A stretch of DNA of 64,000 nucleotides from Clarkia xantiana subsp. parviflora (GCA_036873135.1 JAPTYO010000018.1:10283503-10347502), one strand, 5' to 3'; numbered from the stretch's first letter, positions 25,314-37,167 are shown. The notes: generated by a model from the sequence alone, not told the origin. Numbers and translations: made by a program.

Positions 25314-25325
25314 TTTCTTGTAGTG
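25314..25325. repeat. Right terminal inverted repeat of the CACTA element
   Basis: TTTCTTGTAGTG, the exact inverse of the CACTACAAGAAA end shared by plant CACTA transposons. It is followed by ACG; the partner end on the left is absent. Confidence 0.8.
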
Positions 25326-25618
25326 ACGGTACAAAAAAATAAATTTTAACCCTTATTTTGAATGGAAAGAAAAATCATCTAGTGCATCAGGCAAATATGA
25401 TTAGTATCCAATTTTCCTAATTTATTTACCGTCAGAAAAAATAAAGAGTAGAGCCAACCAACCTATCATAGTGTATCTCACGATCACCTTGCTCTTTTTG
25501 GGATGATAATAGTATGTCCCTCCATTATTATCCTCAGAAACTTGGGAGTTGGACAAAACAAGGAAAATGTAGCGAATAAGAATTAAACAGTGTTCGTACA
25601 GGAAGGTAGGATAATGAA
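25326..25618. other. Unassigned A+T-rich spacer
   Basis: No gene or repeat recognised. The last five bases, ATGAA (25614-25618), are the left target duplication of the next retrotransposon. Confidence 0.6.
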
Positions 25619-26355
25619 TGTTGGATCACGGGCGAAGCTCCGTTACGTCCTTGACGAAAAGCTTGGACTCCTGGGCTCCACGTAATCCTACAAAAAGGGA
25701 TGACCTGGGTGGTGACCCAGAATCACTCTCCGATGCTTAAATGAGTATATGATCAATGGGGGTGATAGCGGTAATCTCAATGTGTATTAGAGAGTATGAG
25801 TTTTCTGGGGTAACTTCCTCCTTTTTATAGGAGGAGTTGCCCACCTACCTGTGACCATGCTTGGCCGTTGTACCCATGATTCCGTGTATCTCGGTCAGGA
25901 TTCCATATATCTCGCCCCACGCTCCACGTATCTTACCCGTACTCCGCGTATCTCGGGCACGCCCTGCGTATCTCGGGGGATTTATCTTTATCTCTAACCG
26001 TCTCTCACTACTCTATCCAGTAGGCGGGTTTCTCGGTCTTTATCCTCTGATCACAAGTCCCGACTCCTGTCGGAGACTCCAGAGTTGTCTCATTCTAGAT
26101 CACCACCCAGGACCTTCAGTCTCTACGGGACAGGTCCACCCTCTGCGGGGCTATATTATCGGGGCCTTTACTAAGGCATATCGGGGCCTACTCAGAGGCT
26201 TCTTGTCGGGAGCGTTCAGCTCTTATGTCGGGACCGCTTAAGTCGGGGCCCTCCACGCTGGGCCTCTGGGCCTTCCAGGCTTTCGCGAGGCCCACTGGAC
26301 TTACTCGCCGTCCCTTGGCTGTTAACGGGGCTAACGATTTCATCGGAACCTATCA
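25619..26355 (-). repeat. E1 LTR, left copy (3' LTR of the element)
   Basis: On the minus strand it begins TGATAGGTTCCGATG and ends GTGATCCAACA. It contains the TTAAGCATCGGAGAGGG-like block (plus-strand 25722-25741) shared by all related LTRs here, and a TATA-like CCTATAAAAAGG (minus strand, about 25828-25839). Confidence 0.93.
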
Positions 26356-26373
26356 CTTGCCCCCAAGACATGG
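26356..26373 (-). other. E1 polypurine tract
   Basis: Minus strand CCATGTCTTGGGGGCAAG lies directly against the LTR start TGATAGG. The same CATGTCTTGGGGGCAA precedes the 3' LTRs of E2 (46760-46777) and E3 (55669-55686). This is where plus-strand DNA synthesis is primed in LTR elements. Confidence 0.8.
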
Positions 26374-26748
26374 GGGACTTTTAGTTCGTCGTGTCTTCCA
26401 GTTTCAGATCTTCTGACCTTGCTGTCGGAGGCTTTTGTCTCTATACCTCCCGATACCGCCGTCGGAGGCTTTATCTTCAGGCCTTTTGATATCTCCATCG
26501 GAGGCTTTTGCCTTGCGCGTGATTGTTATGCGACAGAGCTTCTTACTCATGATTACCTTGGGCCCACTAGACTTTGTGGGTAGTTGCCAAATCCGAGGAG
26601 ACTCCTCGGTTACTGTAGCATTAAATGCCCGGGGATAAGGAAATGATGCTTGCATCAGCGTGACTGTTGCTTTCTGAAAAAGGCACTCATTACGTCACCA
26701 ACGTCTTTTCTGTACCGTCCCTCAGTCTTCGACGGTCAAGATTGAATT

Positions 26749-26804
26749 GTTTCGTCTTCAACGGTCCAGATTAAGTCGTCCAGTTTGTCCTTTTGCTTAT
26801 AAAA
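26749..26804 (+). promoter_or_regulatory. Internal promoter of the antisense gene in E1
   Basis: The box GTTTCGTCTTCAACGGTCC continuing AGATTAA (26749-26774) is followed by TATAAAA (26798-26804) about 150 bp upstream of the ATG at 26957. The same box plus a TATA box occurs in the same place in E2 and E3. Pyrimidine-rich leader sequence follows. That it drives transcription is inference from conservation and position. Confidence 0.65.
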
Positions 26805-26956
26805 GCTAAGACCCTGGCACTGTTCTTCTTCACTGTCTCCATTTTTGGAAGTTCTTGCATTAGAAGCTTCTTCCCCAAGTTCTTGGTGCTGTTCAAGGGA
26901 TCTAAGGCCTTCAGCGCTTACGATCTCCCTTCATCTTTCTTCAACGATCCCCCATC

Positions 26957-29711
26957 ATGTCTGGTAAGGATTTTCTTCTCTGTTTTCATGATTTGCTGAT
27001 GTTTGCTCTTCTTTTCTCAAATCTTCTTGTTTATAACCGTTTTAGACGGAGCTAGTTCTGAGGCTAGAACCCCTTTCACCTTTGAACTCGCTGTCAATGA
27101 GATTTCTGAGGCCTCATATGATATTGCCCTTAGAGAGGGGTGTATTACCTCGGATTGGGAGCCTCGTTTCCCGTACGAGTCTCAGCCTGCCGTCAGAAGG
27201 AAGCACATTGTTACGCGTCCTCGGGAGGGGGAAGTGTTCGTCTCCGCCGGACAGATAAGCGCGGGGATTCGGTTCCCCTTCTGCGGAAATTTGGTGGAGA
27301 TGTGCAACTTTTACAAAACACACCCTTGTACCTTCTCTCCACACGCCGTCCGCGTGTGGAATGCCTTCCAGCTTCTGTGCCACCGCCAGCAGTGGACGTA
27401 CAGTCTACTACTCTTCCGTACCTTTTATGGCATGAAGTGCAACAAGGCTGGTGTCTGCTCCTTCTCCCCCCGACTCCCCAAGTGGACAAAGGAGCAACTT
27501 TCACGTTTCGGCTGGGATAGCGAAACTTGGAAGTTCCACAAGGATCGGGTGCTGATTCGCGACTCGGGGTCTGACAACAGCAGATGGAAGAAGTATTACT
27601 TCTTTGTCCAACACAGCTCCGTCCCATGGCCTCAATGGGAGGTTGTAGCGGACCCTGCCCCCAAGCTTCTGGATTACACTGAGGATGACCTCAACACTCT
27701 TCAAATGGTTCAGCTCTACCGTTGGGGAGACAACTTCATACCCCTCGACGCCAACAAGCTCCTGGAGAAGGACTTAATCCACATCGGAGTCCGACTCCTC
27801 GACTCTGTTTCCAAAGATTTGGTTGTCTGGGTAACACTTCTAACCATCTTGTCTTTTACCTTTGCAACCAAGAAGGCTTCTCTGCTGACTCATCTCATTA
27901 CGAAGCAGGGCGAGACTGATGCCGTCCCTGGTGGCTCTAAGAGGAAGAGCAAGTTAGTGAAGAAGGGCGCTTCCTCTTCCGCCACCCTGTCTGCTGCTCC
28001 CCCGACCGAAGAACAGGTCGTGGCCAAGAAGGCTAGGAGGGAGGAGATAGATCGGGCCTTCGGGGCCACCACCGTCGAGGAAGGTAAGCGCGTTCGTCGT
28101 GCCATTAAAAGATATAAGAAGCTAGTTCCCAAGGAGTTTATCCCCGCTGATCGGGAATCGCGGGTTCGGGAAATCAAATGCATCCTTCGAGGAGAAGTTC
28201 CCCGCGTTCTCAAGGCGGGATATTACAACTTCTTTGGGAAGGACCAGCATCTCGAACGTCAAATTCTATGGTGTCCTGGTGGAATTCTTCCTGACTATGT
28301 TCGTCCTGCCACCGCAGGTCCATCGAAGACTCCTGCTCCGACGAAGGCTGCCACTCCAGCGGAGACTGCGGCTCCGCAAGAACTGATGCTGGAGGATGTC
28401 CCGGCGGATGCCCAGTTCCGTCGGGTGACTGATTTGGAGGCCTCTCCTTCCGCCGAAGAGCCTGATGAGGGTGGCCTGCTTCCCCGTGGAAGATCGGGGC
28501 CAAGGAGCCTGAGGCCCGCCGTGAGGGACGTGTCCCGGAGTCCTCCTCCCGAGCTCCGCACTCCTATTCCTGAGCCTCCTCCGACCGAGGTAGCTCCTCC
28601 CACTGATGACGCCGAGGTTATCCCTCCTCTTCCGATGGATGAAAATCTTTACAAGATTTACACCCCTGACCAGGCGACGGTTCCCTGGCGTCCGATCGAA
28701 TCCCTCCAAGGGTTTTCGGTTCAACGGGGGAATCTTCAGCCTGACTTGGCCCTGCATCTGCTGGCAGGGTCAATTCCTCCCGTTTTGAGACTGCCGCTTT
28801 GCTTGGCGCGGGAGGACATCGAAGAGGAGTTCCGCGCTATGGCCGTCCGTCAGATGGAGGTAATACTTTACCTTTGCTTGTTTTCTTCCTTATCCCTGCC
28901 TTCGACCATCGAATTCTAATCTTTTTTCCTTTCGCCTTAGGAAACCGCGGACCAGCAGCGCTGTTTTGCCATCGCCTTAAGTCTGAAGAGGGCTTTGGAG
29001 GAGGCTGAAGCTAAATCGGACCCCGATGCGTTGGCCAAACTCCAGGTGGACCTCGACGAGGCGGTGGCGGCCAAGAACAAGAAGGCCAAGGAGAAAACTC
29101 TCCTTGACGAGATGGCTTCGGGCCTGCTCAAGCAGGTTCAAGATCATGAGGCTGTCATGCGTCGGGAGCGGAAGATGGTTATGGTGGAGCAGCAGCGGAA
29201 TGAGGTAGAGAAGAAGCAGCTCATTCACGAGAAGGGCGTCTTCGCGGATCTTCTCGCGGAGGCCAAGGCGAGGTTTGAGGCCGAGAGGGCTGAGTTCTCT
29301 GCCAAGCTGGCTGAGGCAAAGGCTCAAGGCCTCGAAGAGGGCCGCCTGCAGGGCCGCGAGGAAGGTCTCCAGCATGGTCGTGAGGAAGGCCGCCTACAGG
29401 GCCGCGAGGAGTATCGGAATTCCGAAGAATTCAAGGTGGATGCTGTAGAGTTCTGCAAGTACGAGGTGGAGGATGTTTTGTACAACGCCGTCGAAGAACT
29501 CTACACAGCCTACGCGGATTCCATTGACTTCACGAAGTCCGAGACTCTCGCCCCCGTCGCGGAGAAGTACTTCAATCTCCCCGCGGAGAGTGAAGAGACT
29601 GCTGCTGTGGACCCGACTCCGCCAGCTGCGGAGCCTTCCGCCCAGGCCCCTCCGAACCTCGCTCCCTCCGATATTGCTGATGATCCATCTTCCAACAAGG
29701 ACCAAGTCTAA
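26957..29711 (+). CDS. Antisense extra gene of E1, 863 aa, three exons, gypsy-type transposon-associated protein
   Basis: Exon 1 is 26957-26963 (ATGTCTG), intron 26964-27045 (GTAAGG...TTTTAG), exon 2 27046-28859, intron 28860-28940 (GTAATA...CCTTAG), exon 3 28941-29711. The exons total 2592 nt, exactly 864 codons including the stop, with no stop or frameshift. The N-terminal third (GEVFVSAGQISAGIRFPFCG, then FSPHAVRVWNAFQLLCHRQQ) resembles the Pfam 'putative gypsy type transposon' family (Transposase_28). A Pro-rich, low-complexity middle follows, then a long charged coiled coil in exon 3 (EGRLQGREEGLQHGREEGRL) and a conserved end (KDQV). It lies between pol and the 3' LTR on the opposite strand to gag-pol. 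Function is unknown; a structural or nucleic-acid-binding helper role is a guess. A region near 27799-27870 corresponds to an intron in E2 but stays open here. Confidence 0.82.
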
Positions 29712-29917
29712 TGTTACATCTTTTTAGTCCTTGTAGTTTTTCTCCTTCGTCTTTTGTATCAAAGCTCCTAGGCCTTCGAGCCTTTATATAAGGAATTTTT
29801 TTATCTGTTTTGGTCTCGATAATCGTTTGCACTTATTTAAAGCGGCTTTAAACTCGTTACTCAGAACGTTCCGATGCACCATTTGAGATGACTCCATACG
29901 TCCTTCCGACGCTTGAC

Positions 29918-30540
29918 TCGGGACTTCACCATTTAAGGTTTCTCGTCCAATCGGGACTTCACCACTTAAGGTTTCTCGTCCAATCGGGACTTCACCACTT
30001 AAGGCTTCTCGTCCAATCGGGACTTCACCACTTAAGGCTTCTCGTCCAATCGCACATTACTAAGATGATTTCATCGTACCCTTTGAGGCTTTTATCGCGT
30101 CCTTTCAGACGACTTTAGTCATACCCTTAGGGCTTTTGGCCACGTCATATAGACGACTTACGCGGACCCGCTAGGGCTTTTTTCATACCCGTTAAGGCTT
30201 TTTGTCGCATCATATAGACGACTTACACGGACCCGTTAGGGCTTTTTCGTACCCGTTAAGGCTTTTTGTCGCATCATATAGACGACTTACACGGACCCGT
30301 TAGGGCTTTTTCGTACCTAGGATTTTGGTTGCATCATAAAGACGACTTACTTGTACCCCGTAGGGCTTTTGTCCGTACCTGTTAAGGCTTTTGGCCGCAT
30401 CATATAGACGACTTACGCATACCCCGCAGGGCTTTTGTTCGTACCTCGTAAGTCTTTTTGTCGCGCCATAAAGGCGACTTACTTGTACCTCGTAAGGCTT
30501 TTCCCGTACCTCGAAAGGCTTTTGTCGCGTCCTTCAGGAC
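29918..30540 (-). repeat. E1 minisatellite between pol and the antisense gene
   Basis: 29918-30050 holds four copies of a 33-bp unit. On the minus strand the unit contains GCCTTAAGTGGTGAAGTCCC. 30100-30540 holds about seven longer units around CATCATATAGACGACTTAC and CCCGTTAGGGCTTTT. It lies downstream of the antisense gene stop and upstream (plus coordinates) of the pol stop, so it separates the two convergent transcription units. Confidence 0.85.
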
Positions 30541-30574
30541 GTCTTACTAATAGTTCGAATAAATCTAAAATAAT

Positions 30575-30602
30575 TTGATCGGAAGCAACTTCTTTTATTA
30601 AT
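30575..30602 (-). terminator. Conserved AATAAA block after pol (E1)
   Basis: Minus strand ATTAATAAAAGAAGTTGCTTCC lies about 65 bp beyond the pol stop. The equivalent in E2 is AATAAATAAAGAGGTTGCC (42415-42433) and in E3 GAATAAAGAGGTTGCTTCC (54603-54621). Position and sequence suggest a poly(A) signal for gag-pol RNA ahead of the minisatellite; this is inference. Confidence 0.5.
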
Positions 30603-30664
30603 AACTCAAAGCTTTGCTTACATCGGATTGATAGATAACTTGTGCCATTCGCGGCGACTTAATA

Positions 30665-33600
30665 TCAAACATGATACTTCTTCAAGTGTTCGCCACTGAA
30701 GGAATGCTTCAACGTCTTGCCATCAAGGTCCTCTAGCTTGTATGCATTGGGTGCTGGCATCCCTACGATCTTGTAAGGTCCCTCCCATTTTGGCGATAGC
30801 TTGTTGATCCGTTCTTGATGAATGAACTCGTTCCTTCGCCAGACAAGTTCTCCAACGAAGAACTGTCGGGATTTGACACGCCGATTGTAGTATCGGGCTG
30901 TTGCCAGACGCATCCGAGCCTGGACTTCATCAGCCTTCCACCTCTTTTCCTCGAGTAAGTCTAAGTCTAGACGTCTCATTTCCTCGTTTGTCAGAGGCTC
31001 GTAGTATTTTGCGCGATGGGACGCCACCGCTATCTCCATGGGAGCGACTGCCTCCGTGCCATAGACCAGGCCAAACGGAGTTTCCCCCGTCGATTGCTTC
31101 GGTGTTGTTCTAATAGCCCACAGCACGTTCTCGAGCTCATCCAGCCAATGGCCCTGCAAGGCGTAGACTCTCTTCTTCAAGCCATCCATCACGATCTTGT
31201 TGGCTGATTCCACTTGGCCATTAGTCTGAGCGTGGCGGACTGAAGCGGTCCGATGTTCGATGTTCAACTCCTCCAGGTACTCCTTCAACTGAGCCCCATT
31301 AAACGGAGGGCCGTTGTCGCTGATCAACACTCGAGGAACCCCATACCGGGATATGATCTGAGTTTGAAGGAACTTGAGGATCTGCTGCCCCGTCGTCTTG
31401 GCCAATGCCTTAGCCTCTATCCACTTTGAGAAGTAATCGATGGCCACGAGCAAATACTTGCACTGACCTTTCGCTTGGGGAAGAGGTCCCACCAAGTCAA
31501 TCCCCCATTGCGCGAAGGGCCATGCACTCCTGATGGGCATTAAGTCCGCGGCGGGAGCCACGATATTCGGAGCGTACCTCTGGCATGCATCACAGGATCG
31601 GACCATTGCTGTCGCCTCCTTGTTCATCGAAGGCCAATAGTAGCCCAAGTTCAACGCCTTCCTCACAAGAGATCGGGCCCCTTCATGACAGGCCGCGACT
31701 CCCTCGTGTAGCTCCCTCAAGATCCGATTCGTGTCAGGTTCCGCCACGCATTTTAGAAAAGGCTTTACGTACCCTTTTTTGTATAACTGGTTGTCCACCA
31801 TCGCGTAGTTGTTCGCAATCCGACGCAACCTGACAGCTGCCACCTCGTCATCGGGGAGTGCCCCCGTAGTCAGGTATGTGACCATCGGGGTCATCCAAGT
31901 GGGCTTCTCTTCTTCCTCCGATCCTGTCTCAATAGCGCAGATCTCCGCCGGATCAATGTTTGAGATAATCACCTTCTCTAGGAAATGCACCTTCCGATTC
32001 TCCTCGGGGGCCACTCCCAGAGCAAACTTGCTTAAGGCATCTGCTTCCGCGTTTTCTTCCCTCGGGATCGCCTCGATATCGAAGCTTTTGAAGCTTCCCT
32101 TCAAAGTCTGCACCTCGTGCAAATACTTCTTCATTGTCGGGCTCCTGGCTTCATAGTTCCCCTGGACTTGATTTATGACCAAGCTGGCATCACACTTCAC
32201 CTTTAGATGATCAACTCCCGTACCCTTGGCAATCTTGAGGCCCGTGATGAGAGCCTCGTACTCCGCTTCATTGTTGGTGGCTTTAAACGTCAACGCCAAG
32301 GCATATCGTAAGGGCTCGCCTCCACCGGGCGGTATCAATATGAATCCTGCCCCCGATCCTTCTACACTTGATGAACCATCAGTGTACATCTCCCAAGTGT
32401 TCTCCTCATTTGGCTGTTCTGGCTGCTCTGTTATCGGGGCTTGTTCTACGATCGGGACCTCCATGGTTGCCCCCTCTGCGGGACCCGTTACTTCTAGATC
32501 GGGTGCCGTAGACTCAGCTATAAAATCCGCCAATGCCTGGCCCTTAATAGCGGTTCTCGGAGCGAAATGAATACGGAACTCCGTCAGCTCGATGGCCCAT
32601 TTCACCAGTCTCCCCGACGCCTCCGGTCGGTTCAAAAAGTGCTTCAGGGGCTGATTAGTCAATACCGTGACTTCATGGGCATGGAAGTAAGGTCGTAGCT
32701 TTCGAGCGGCAATAATCAACGCAAAGAGATACTTCTCAATAGCGGGATAATTTATTTCAGACTTGGAAAACGCCTTGCTTACATAATAGACGGGCACTTG
32801 GTTGCCCTTGACAATCTTAATCAAAAGAGAACTAACAGCCACATCCGAAACAGCCAAATAGAGATAAAGCGGCTCGCCTGAAACCGGTTTCGTCAACGGC
32901 GGAAGGGTACGGAGGTGCTGCTTGAGTGCTTGGAACGCCTCCTCGCACTTTTCGGACCATTCGAATTTCTTGTGGGCCCGCAGCACATCAAAAAATGGCA
33001 TGGCTCGGTCACTCGCCTTGGATAGGAATCGATTCATCGCGGCCAACCGGCCATTCAGCACCTGAACCTCCCGATGATTCTTCGGGGACTGCATATCCTC
33101 GATTGCTCGCAGCTTCTCATGATTCACCTCGATTCCTCTCTGGCTCACCATGAACCCTAGGAACTTGCCCGAGTTTACTCCGAATGCGCACTTGTCCGGG
33201 TTCAACCGAACCTGATGGAACTTCATCCGCTCAAACGTCGCCGCCAGGTTCTGGACATGGTCTCCTGCCTGTCGGGACTTCACCAGCATGTCATCCACAT
33301 ATGCCTCCATGGTTTTCCCCAGCATGTCTCCGAACAACTTGTTCACCATCCGCTGGTAAGTTGCTCCGGCATTGATCAATCCGAAGGGCATCACGTCGTA
33401 GTGGTAGACGTCACTGTCGGCATAGAAAGCCGTATGGGGGGCATCTTCCTTCGCCATTTTGATCTGGTTGTATCCGGAATAGGCATCCATGAAGCTCAGC
33501 AGTTCATGTCCTGATGTGGCATCCACCAACTGGTCAATCCTCGGAAGCGGGTAACAGTCCTTCGGGCAAGCCTTGTTCAAGTCGCGGAAATCGACACACA

Positions 33601-36343
33601 TCCGCCACTTCCCGTTACTCTTTCGCACCAGGACTGGGTTAGCAACCCAAGTCTGGAATCGGAGCTCTTTGATAAATCCAGCGTCGAGCAGTCTGCCCAC
33701 CTCTTGCTGGATCGCGATCCTCTTGTCCGCGCCCATCGGACGCTTTCTCTGTGCGATAGGCTTGATCGCGGGATCTATCTTCAGCTCGTGTACTATCACG
33801 TCGGGGCTGATTCCTGGCATATCACTCGGGGACCAGGCAAATAGCTCCTTAAACTCCTTCAGGAGCTCGATCTACTCTTGGGCTCTTTCCTCCGACAAAG
33901 CAGACCCGATCTTCACCTTCCTCTGAGGCCCATCAATCTCAACCTCCTTTAGATCCTCCATGGGGGCGGGACGCCCATACTCCTCTCGAGGATCGGCATC
34001 AGTCTGAAGGACAGTCATGGCTTCCCTCCTTCTCCTTCGGGTAGCGTTAACATAGCATTTTCGCGATGCCACTTGGTCACCCTTAACCTCTCCGACTCCG
34101 TTGTCAGTCGGGAACTTCATCTTCTGGTGGACGGTCGAGGCGACTGCCATGAGAGGGTTGATAGTGGTCCTCCCGATAATAGCGTTGTATGCCCCCGCAG
34201 ACTCCACTACGACGAAATCTACGTTTCGCTTCTCCATCTTCCAGCCACTACCAAACTCCACCGGTAAAGTAATCATTCCCAACGGGTAAGAAGTGGAACC
34301 AGAGAATCCCACCATAGGGAAGTCCACCTGTGTCAGGTCCTTTTTCGTCTTTCCCATGGCTTCCAGAGCGTCCATGAAAAGGATGTCGGAGGAACTCCCT
34401 CCGTCTATCAGGATCCGCTTCATCTTGAATCCATCCACGTCCAGGGTCACGACCAAGGCGTCGTCGTGAGGGCTCTCCACGCCTACCAGGTCTTCTGCCG
34501 AGAAAGAAATCACCATTTCTTCCTTCAGGGTCCACGACCGGGATCTTTTGCCTAGCACCACAGCGGCAGATATGCGGGAAGCGTAGTTCTCCCGAGAAGC
34601 AGAGGTATCACCTCCCGCCGCCATTCCTCCGTGGATGACGTTGATAGTTCCCCGCCTCTCCTTGCGGGCATCTGAACCTGAGGCTTCTTGCTCAACCTTC
34701 TTCTTCTTCGGGGATCGGTCACGGGACTTGGAACGGGATCGTGACCGACTTCTGGAACGGGATCGGCACCGTCCCCTTCCGACGAACTCTTTTAACTTCC
34801 CCTTCTGGATCAGCTTCTCAATTTCCTTCTTCAGCTCCCGACAGTTTTCAGTGTCGTGACCATTGGCTCGATGGTAGCGACAGTAACGGTCAGGACGGCC
34901 TCCTAGGAATTCGCCTTCTTTTCTCGGAGGGTATCGGGCGAGACCCTGCCGGTCCATCACGGCTAACACAGAAGTCATCGAGTCATTGATGGGAACGGCC
35001 CGACCTTCTCGATTGTCCTTCCTCGGGGGACGCTTATCCTCTCTTTTCTCGGGGCGACCACGGTTTCTACTTCCCTCCGATTTGTCGCTCCTCTTGCGAT
35101 CATCTGACAGTTTGGACGATGGCTTTCCTCGTCCCGACTTCGGAGGATCAAGCTCTCCGGCAGCAATCTTCGACTCTTGGACGCCGATCTGCTGTTTTAC
35201 CCTCGCTTGCAGGGCCTCCATGCTCCACACAGCCTTCGCGGCTACGCTGTGCATCAGGTCGGAACCGTACGGAGCGCTCAGGTTCCGCAGGAAAGTACGG
35301 ATGGTCTCTCCCTCCGAGATTTCTTCATCAATCTCCGCGACAGTAGCAGTGAACCGTTGGTAGTAGTATGCCAACGATTCATCGGGTCTTTGTACTACCT
35401 GGGTTAGGGACCTTACACTCTTCAGGAGACGCCTTCGACCTTGGTACTGCTTGATGAAGCGGTCGTGCATATCGGCCCAGCAGGTGATGCTTCCTGGCGG
35501 TAGGCTGAAGAACCAAGTCATGGCCCTTTCTCCCAAAGTTATTGGGAACAATGAGCATATGAGGTCATCGTTTGAAGTTCTACCCATACAGGCCTGGACA
35601 TGTCTCTGAACATGGCGAACTGGGTCCCCCTCACCATCGTACTCCTTGATGGTCGGAATAACTAGCCCGGGCGGGGCGACGGTATCTATCAGCCGCAGAA
35701 CGAAAGGATGAGTGGACCGATCCCTTAGCTCCGATGTCATCTGCTTCTGATCGCCCATGCAGATGCTGACGATTTTCACCACCTGATCGGGGGTGATGGG
35801 GCCATTCAGGGGAATGGTCCTATTTTGCACTGGTCCTGGGCCGTCGACCACGAACTTCTCCAGGTGCACTGGTTCTTTACCCTTGCTCCTGGGCGGAACC
35901 TCCTGAACCTCTTGTTCTTCTGGGACCACCCTCGGAGGGGGTGGAGGTAGCTCTTCTCGCGGAGGCAACTCCTCTGTCCTTCTGGCAGCCTCTCTCTTGT
36001 CCAGCAAGGCATCCATGGCAGCTAAGAACATGGGCATAGCATCTGCTACTGCCTTGGCTAACTCCGAGTTCGAAGACGACCCTTCTTCCCTTCGCGGGAC
36101 TCCTTCTCCTCTACGCCCCACCGGGTTCGGGGGAGCTTCGTCCTTCTCCCTTCGCGGGATATCTTGCCTGTTCACCTCCGTGTCTCGGACTGAGACCTCA
36201 TGACCATCACCATGCCCCCCTGTCTGGGAAAGAGCAGGGTTCTCACCTTGTTCAGCAACACGTTCCGGCAACGGGGAATTCACAGTTCCTGCGGGACGAG
36301 AACTGCCAGCCTGAACCTGCTTCTTCTTGCCACCATCGGCCAT
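30665..36343 (-). pseudogene. E1 gag-pol polyprotein, open except for one in-frame TAG
   Basis: Start chosen at ATG 36343 (RSM in frame, conserved with E2). Gag has the retrotransposon gag core (WFFSLPPGSITCWADMHDRF) and a zinc knuckle CRYHRANGHDTENC. An RS-dipeptide tail (SRSRSRSRSRSK, then KKKK) and protease (ILIDGGSSSDIL) follow. A TAG at 33872-33874 interrupts the frame. The same frame continues with RT (DFRDLNKACPKDCYPLPRID; YVDD at about residue 174 of the second ORF), RNase H, a second RNase H (MYTDGSSSVEGSGAGF), integrase zinc finger (HEGVAACHEGA ... CDACQ) and core (GIDLVGP, SDNGPPFNG), ending GEHLKKYHV. There are no frameshifts over 5.7 kb. E3 has a Leu codon at the TAG position, so the stop is most simply a mutation, though readthrough cannot be excluded. 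Confidence 0.93.
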
Positions 36344-36377
36344 TGATCTGGTAGAAACTATCTTGACTTTTCGTAAG

Positions 36378-36397
36378 TTTCCCTCAGACGGCGCCAA
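36378..36397 (-). other. E1 primer-binding site
   Basis: Minus strand TTGGCGCCGTCTGAGGGAAA begins one base inside the LTR end (GATCCAACA). TGGCGCC is the usual start of Ty3/gypsy primer sites; the same site is seen in E2 (39175) and E3 (48904). Confidence 0.8.
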
Positions 36398-37134
36398 TGT
36401 TGGATCACGGGCGAAGCTCCGTTACGTCTTTGACGGAAAGCTTGGACTCCTGGGCTCCGCGTAATCCTGCAAAAATGGATGACCTGGGTGGTGACCCAGA
36501 ATCCCTCTCCGATGCTTAAATGAGTATATGATCAATGGGGGTGATAGCGGTAATCTCAATGTGTATTAGAGAGTATGAGTTTTCTGGGGTAACTTCCTCC
36601 TTTTTATAGGAGGAGTTGCCCAGCTACCTGTGACCATGCTTGGCCGTTGTACCCATGATTCCGTGTATCTCGGTCGGGATTCCATATATCTCGCCCCACG
36701 CTCCGCGTATCTTACCCGTACTCCGCGTATCTCGGGCACGCCCTGCGTATCTCGGGGGATTTATCTTTATCTCTAACCGTCTCTCACTACTCTATCCAGT
36801 AGGCGGGTTTCTCGGTCTTTATCCTCTGATCACAAGTCCCGACTCCTGTCGGAGACTCCAGAGTTGTCTCATTCTAGATCACCACCCAGGACCTTCAGTC
36901 TCTACGGGACAGGTCCTGCCTCTGCGGGGCTATATTATCGGGGCCTTTACTAAGGCATATCGGGGCCTACTCAGAGGCTTCTTGTCGGGAGCGTTCAGTT
37001 CTTATGTCGGGACCGCTTAAGTCGGGGCCCTCCACGCTGGGCCTCTGGGCCTTCCAGGCTTTCGCGAGGCCCACTGTACTTACTCGCCGTCCCTTGGCTG
37101 TTAACGGGGCTAACGATTTCATCGGAACTCATCA
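36398..37134 (-). repeat. E1 LTR, right copy (5' LTR of the element)
   Basis: 737 bp, about 98% like 25619-26355. Followed by the target duplication ATGAA (37135-37139). Confidence 0.93.
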
Positions 37135-37167
37135 ATGAAAAAAATGAATTCTGAATAATACTGGGGA

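Larger units (their letters stand above)
17051..25325. mobile_element. CACTA (En/Spm) DNA transposon, left end missing
   Basis: The right end is TTTCTTGTAGTG (25314-25325), the inverted form of the canonical CACTACAAGAAA terminus. Subterminal repeats such as CCCCGTGTCA occur at about 25202 and 25279. Inside lie a TNPA-like (Ptta/En/Spm) gene on + and a TNP2-like transposase gene on -, converging near 20 kb. No CACTACAAGAAA is present near 17051, so the left terminus is truncated or deleted at the satellite junction, and the 3-bp target duplication cannot be checked. Both genes are broken. Confidence 0.8.
25619..37134 (-). mobile_element. E1: complete Ty3/gypsy Tat-type LTR retrotransposon with an antisense gene
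   Basis: LTRs of 737 bp each (25619-26355 and 36398-37134) are flanked by the exact duplication ATGAA (25614-25618 and 37135-37139). On the minus strand the order is 5' LTR, PBS, gag-protease, RT, RNase H, second RNase H, integrase, AATAAA block, minisatellite, region with the antisense gene, polypurine tract, 3' LTR. A second, archaeal-type RNase H and no chromodomain place it in the Tat group. The LTRs differ at about 15 of 737 positions by eye, so the insertion is fairly young. gag-pol is open except for one in-frame TAG. Confidence 0.95.

Noticed and set aside
25861..26241. 126-aa ORF in the E1 LTR (repeated at 36640-37020, similar ones in the E2 LTRs)
   Set aside because: Preserved only because the LTRs are recent copies; low-complexity repeats of GATACGCGG-type words, no gene features.
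31016..36203. Many plus-strand ORFs across E1 gag-pol
   Set aside because: Shadows of the long minus-strand polyprotein; none has a recognisable domain.
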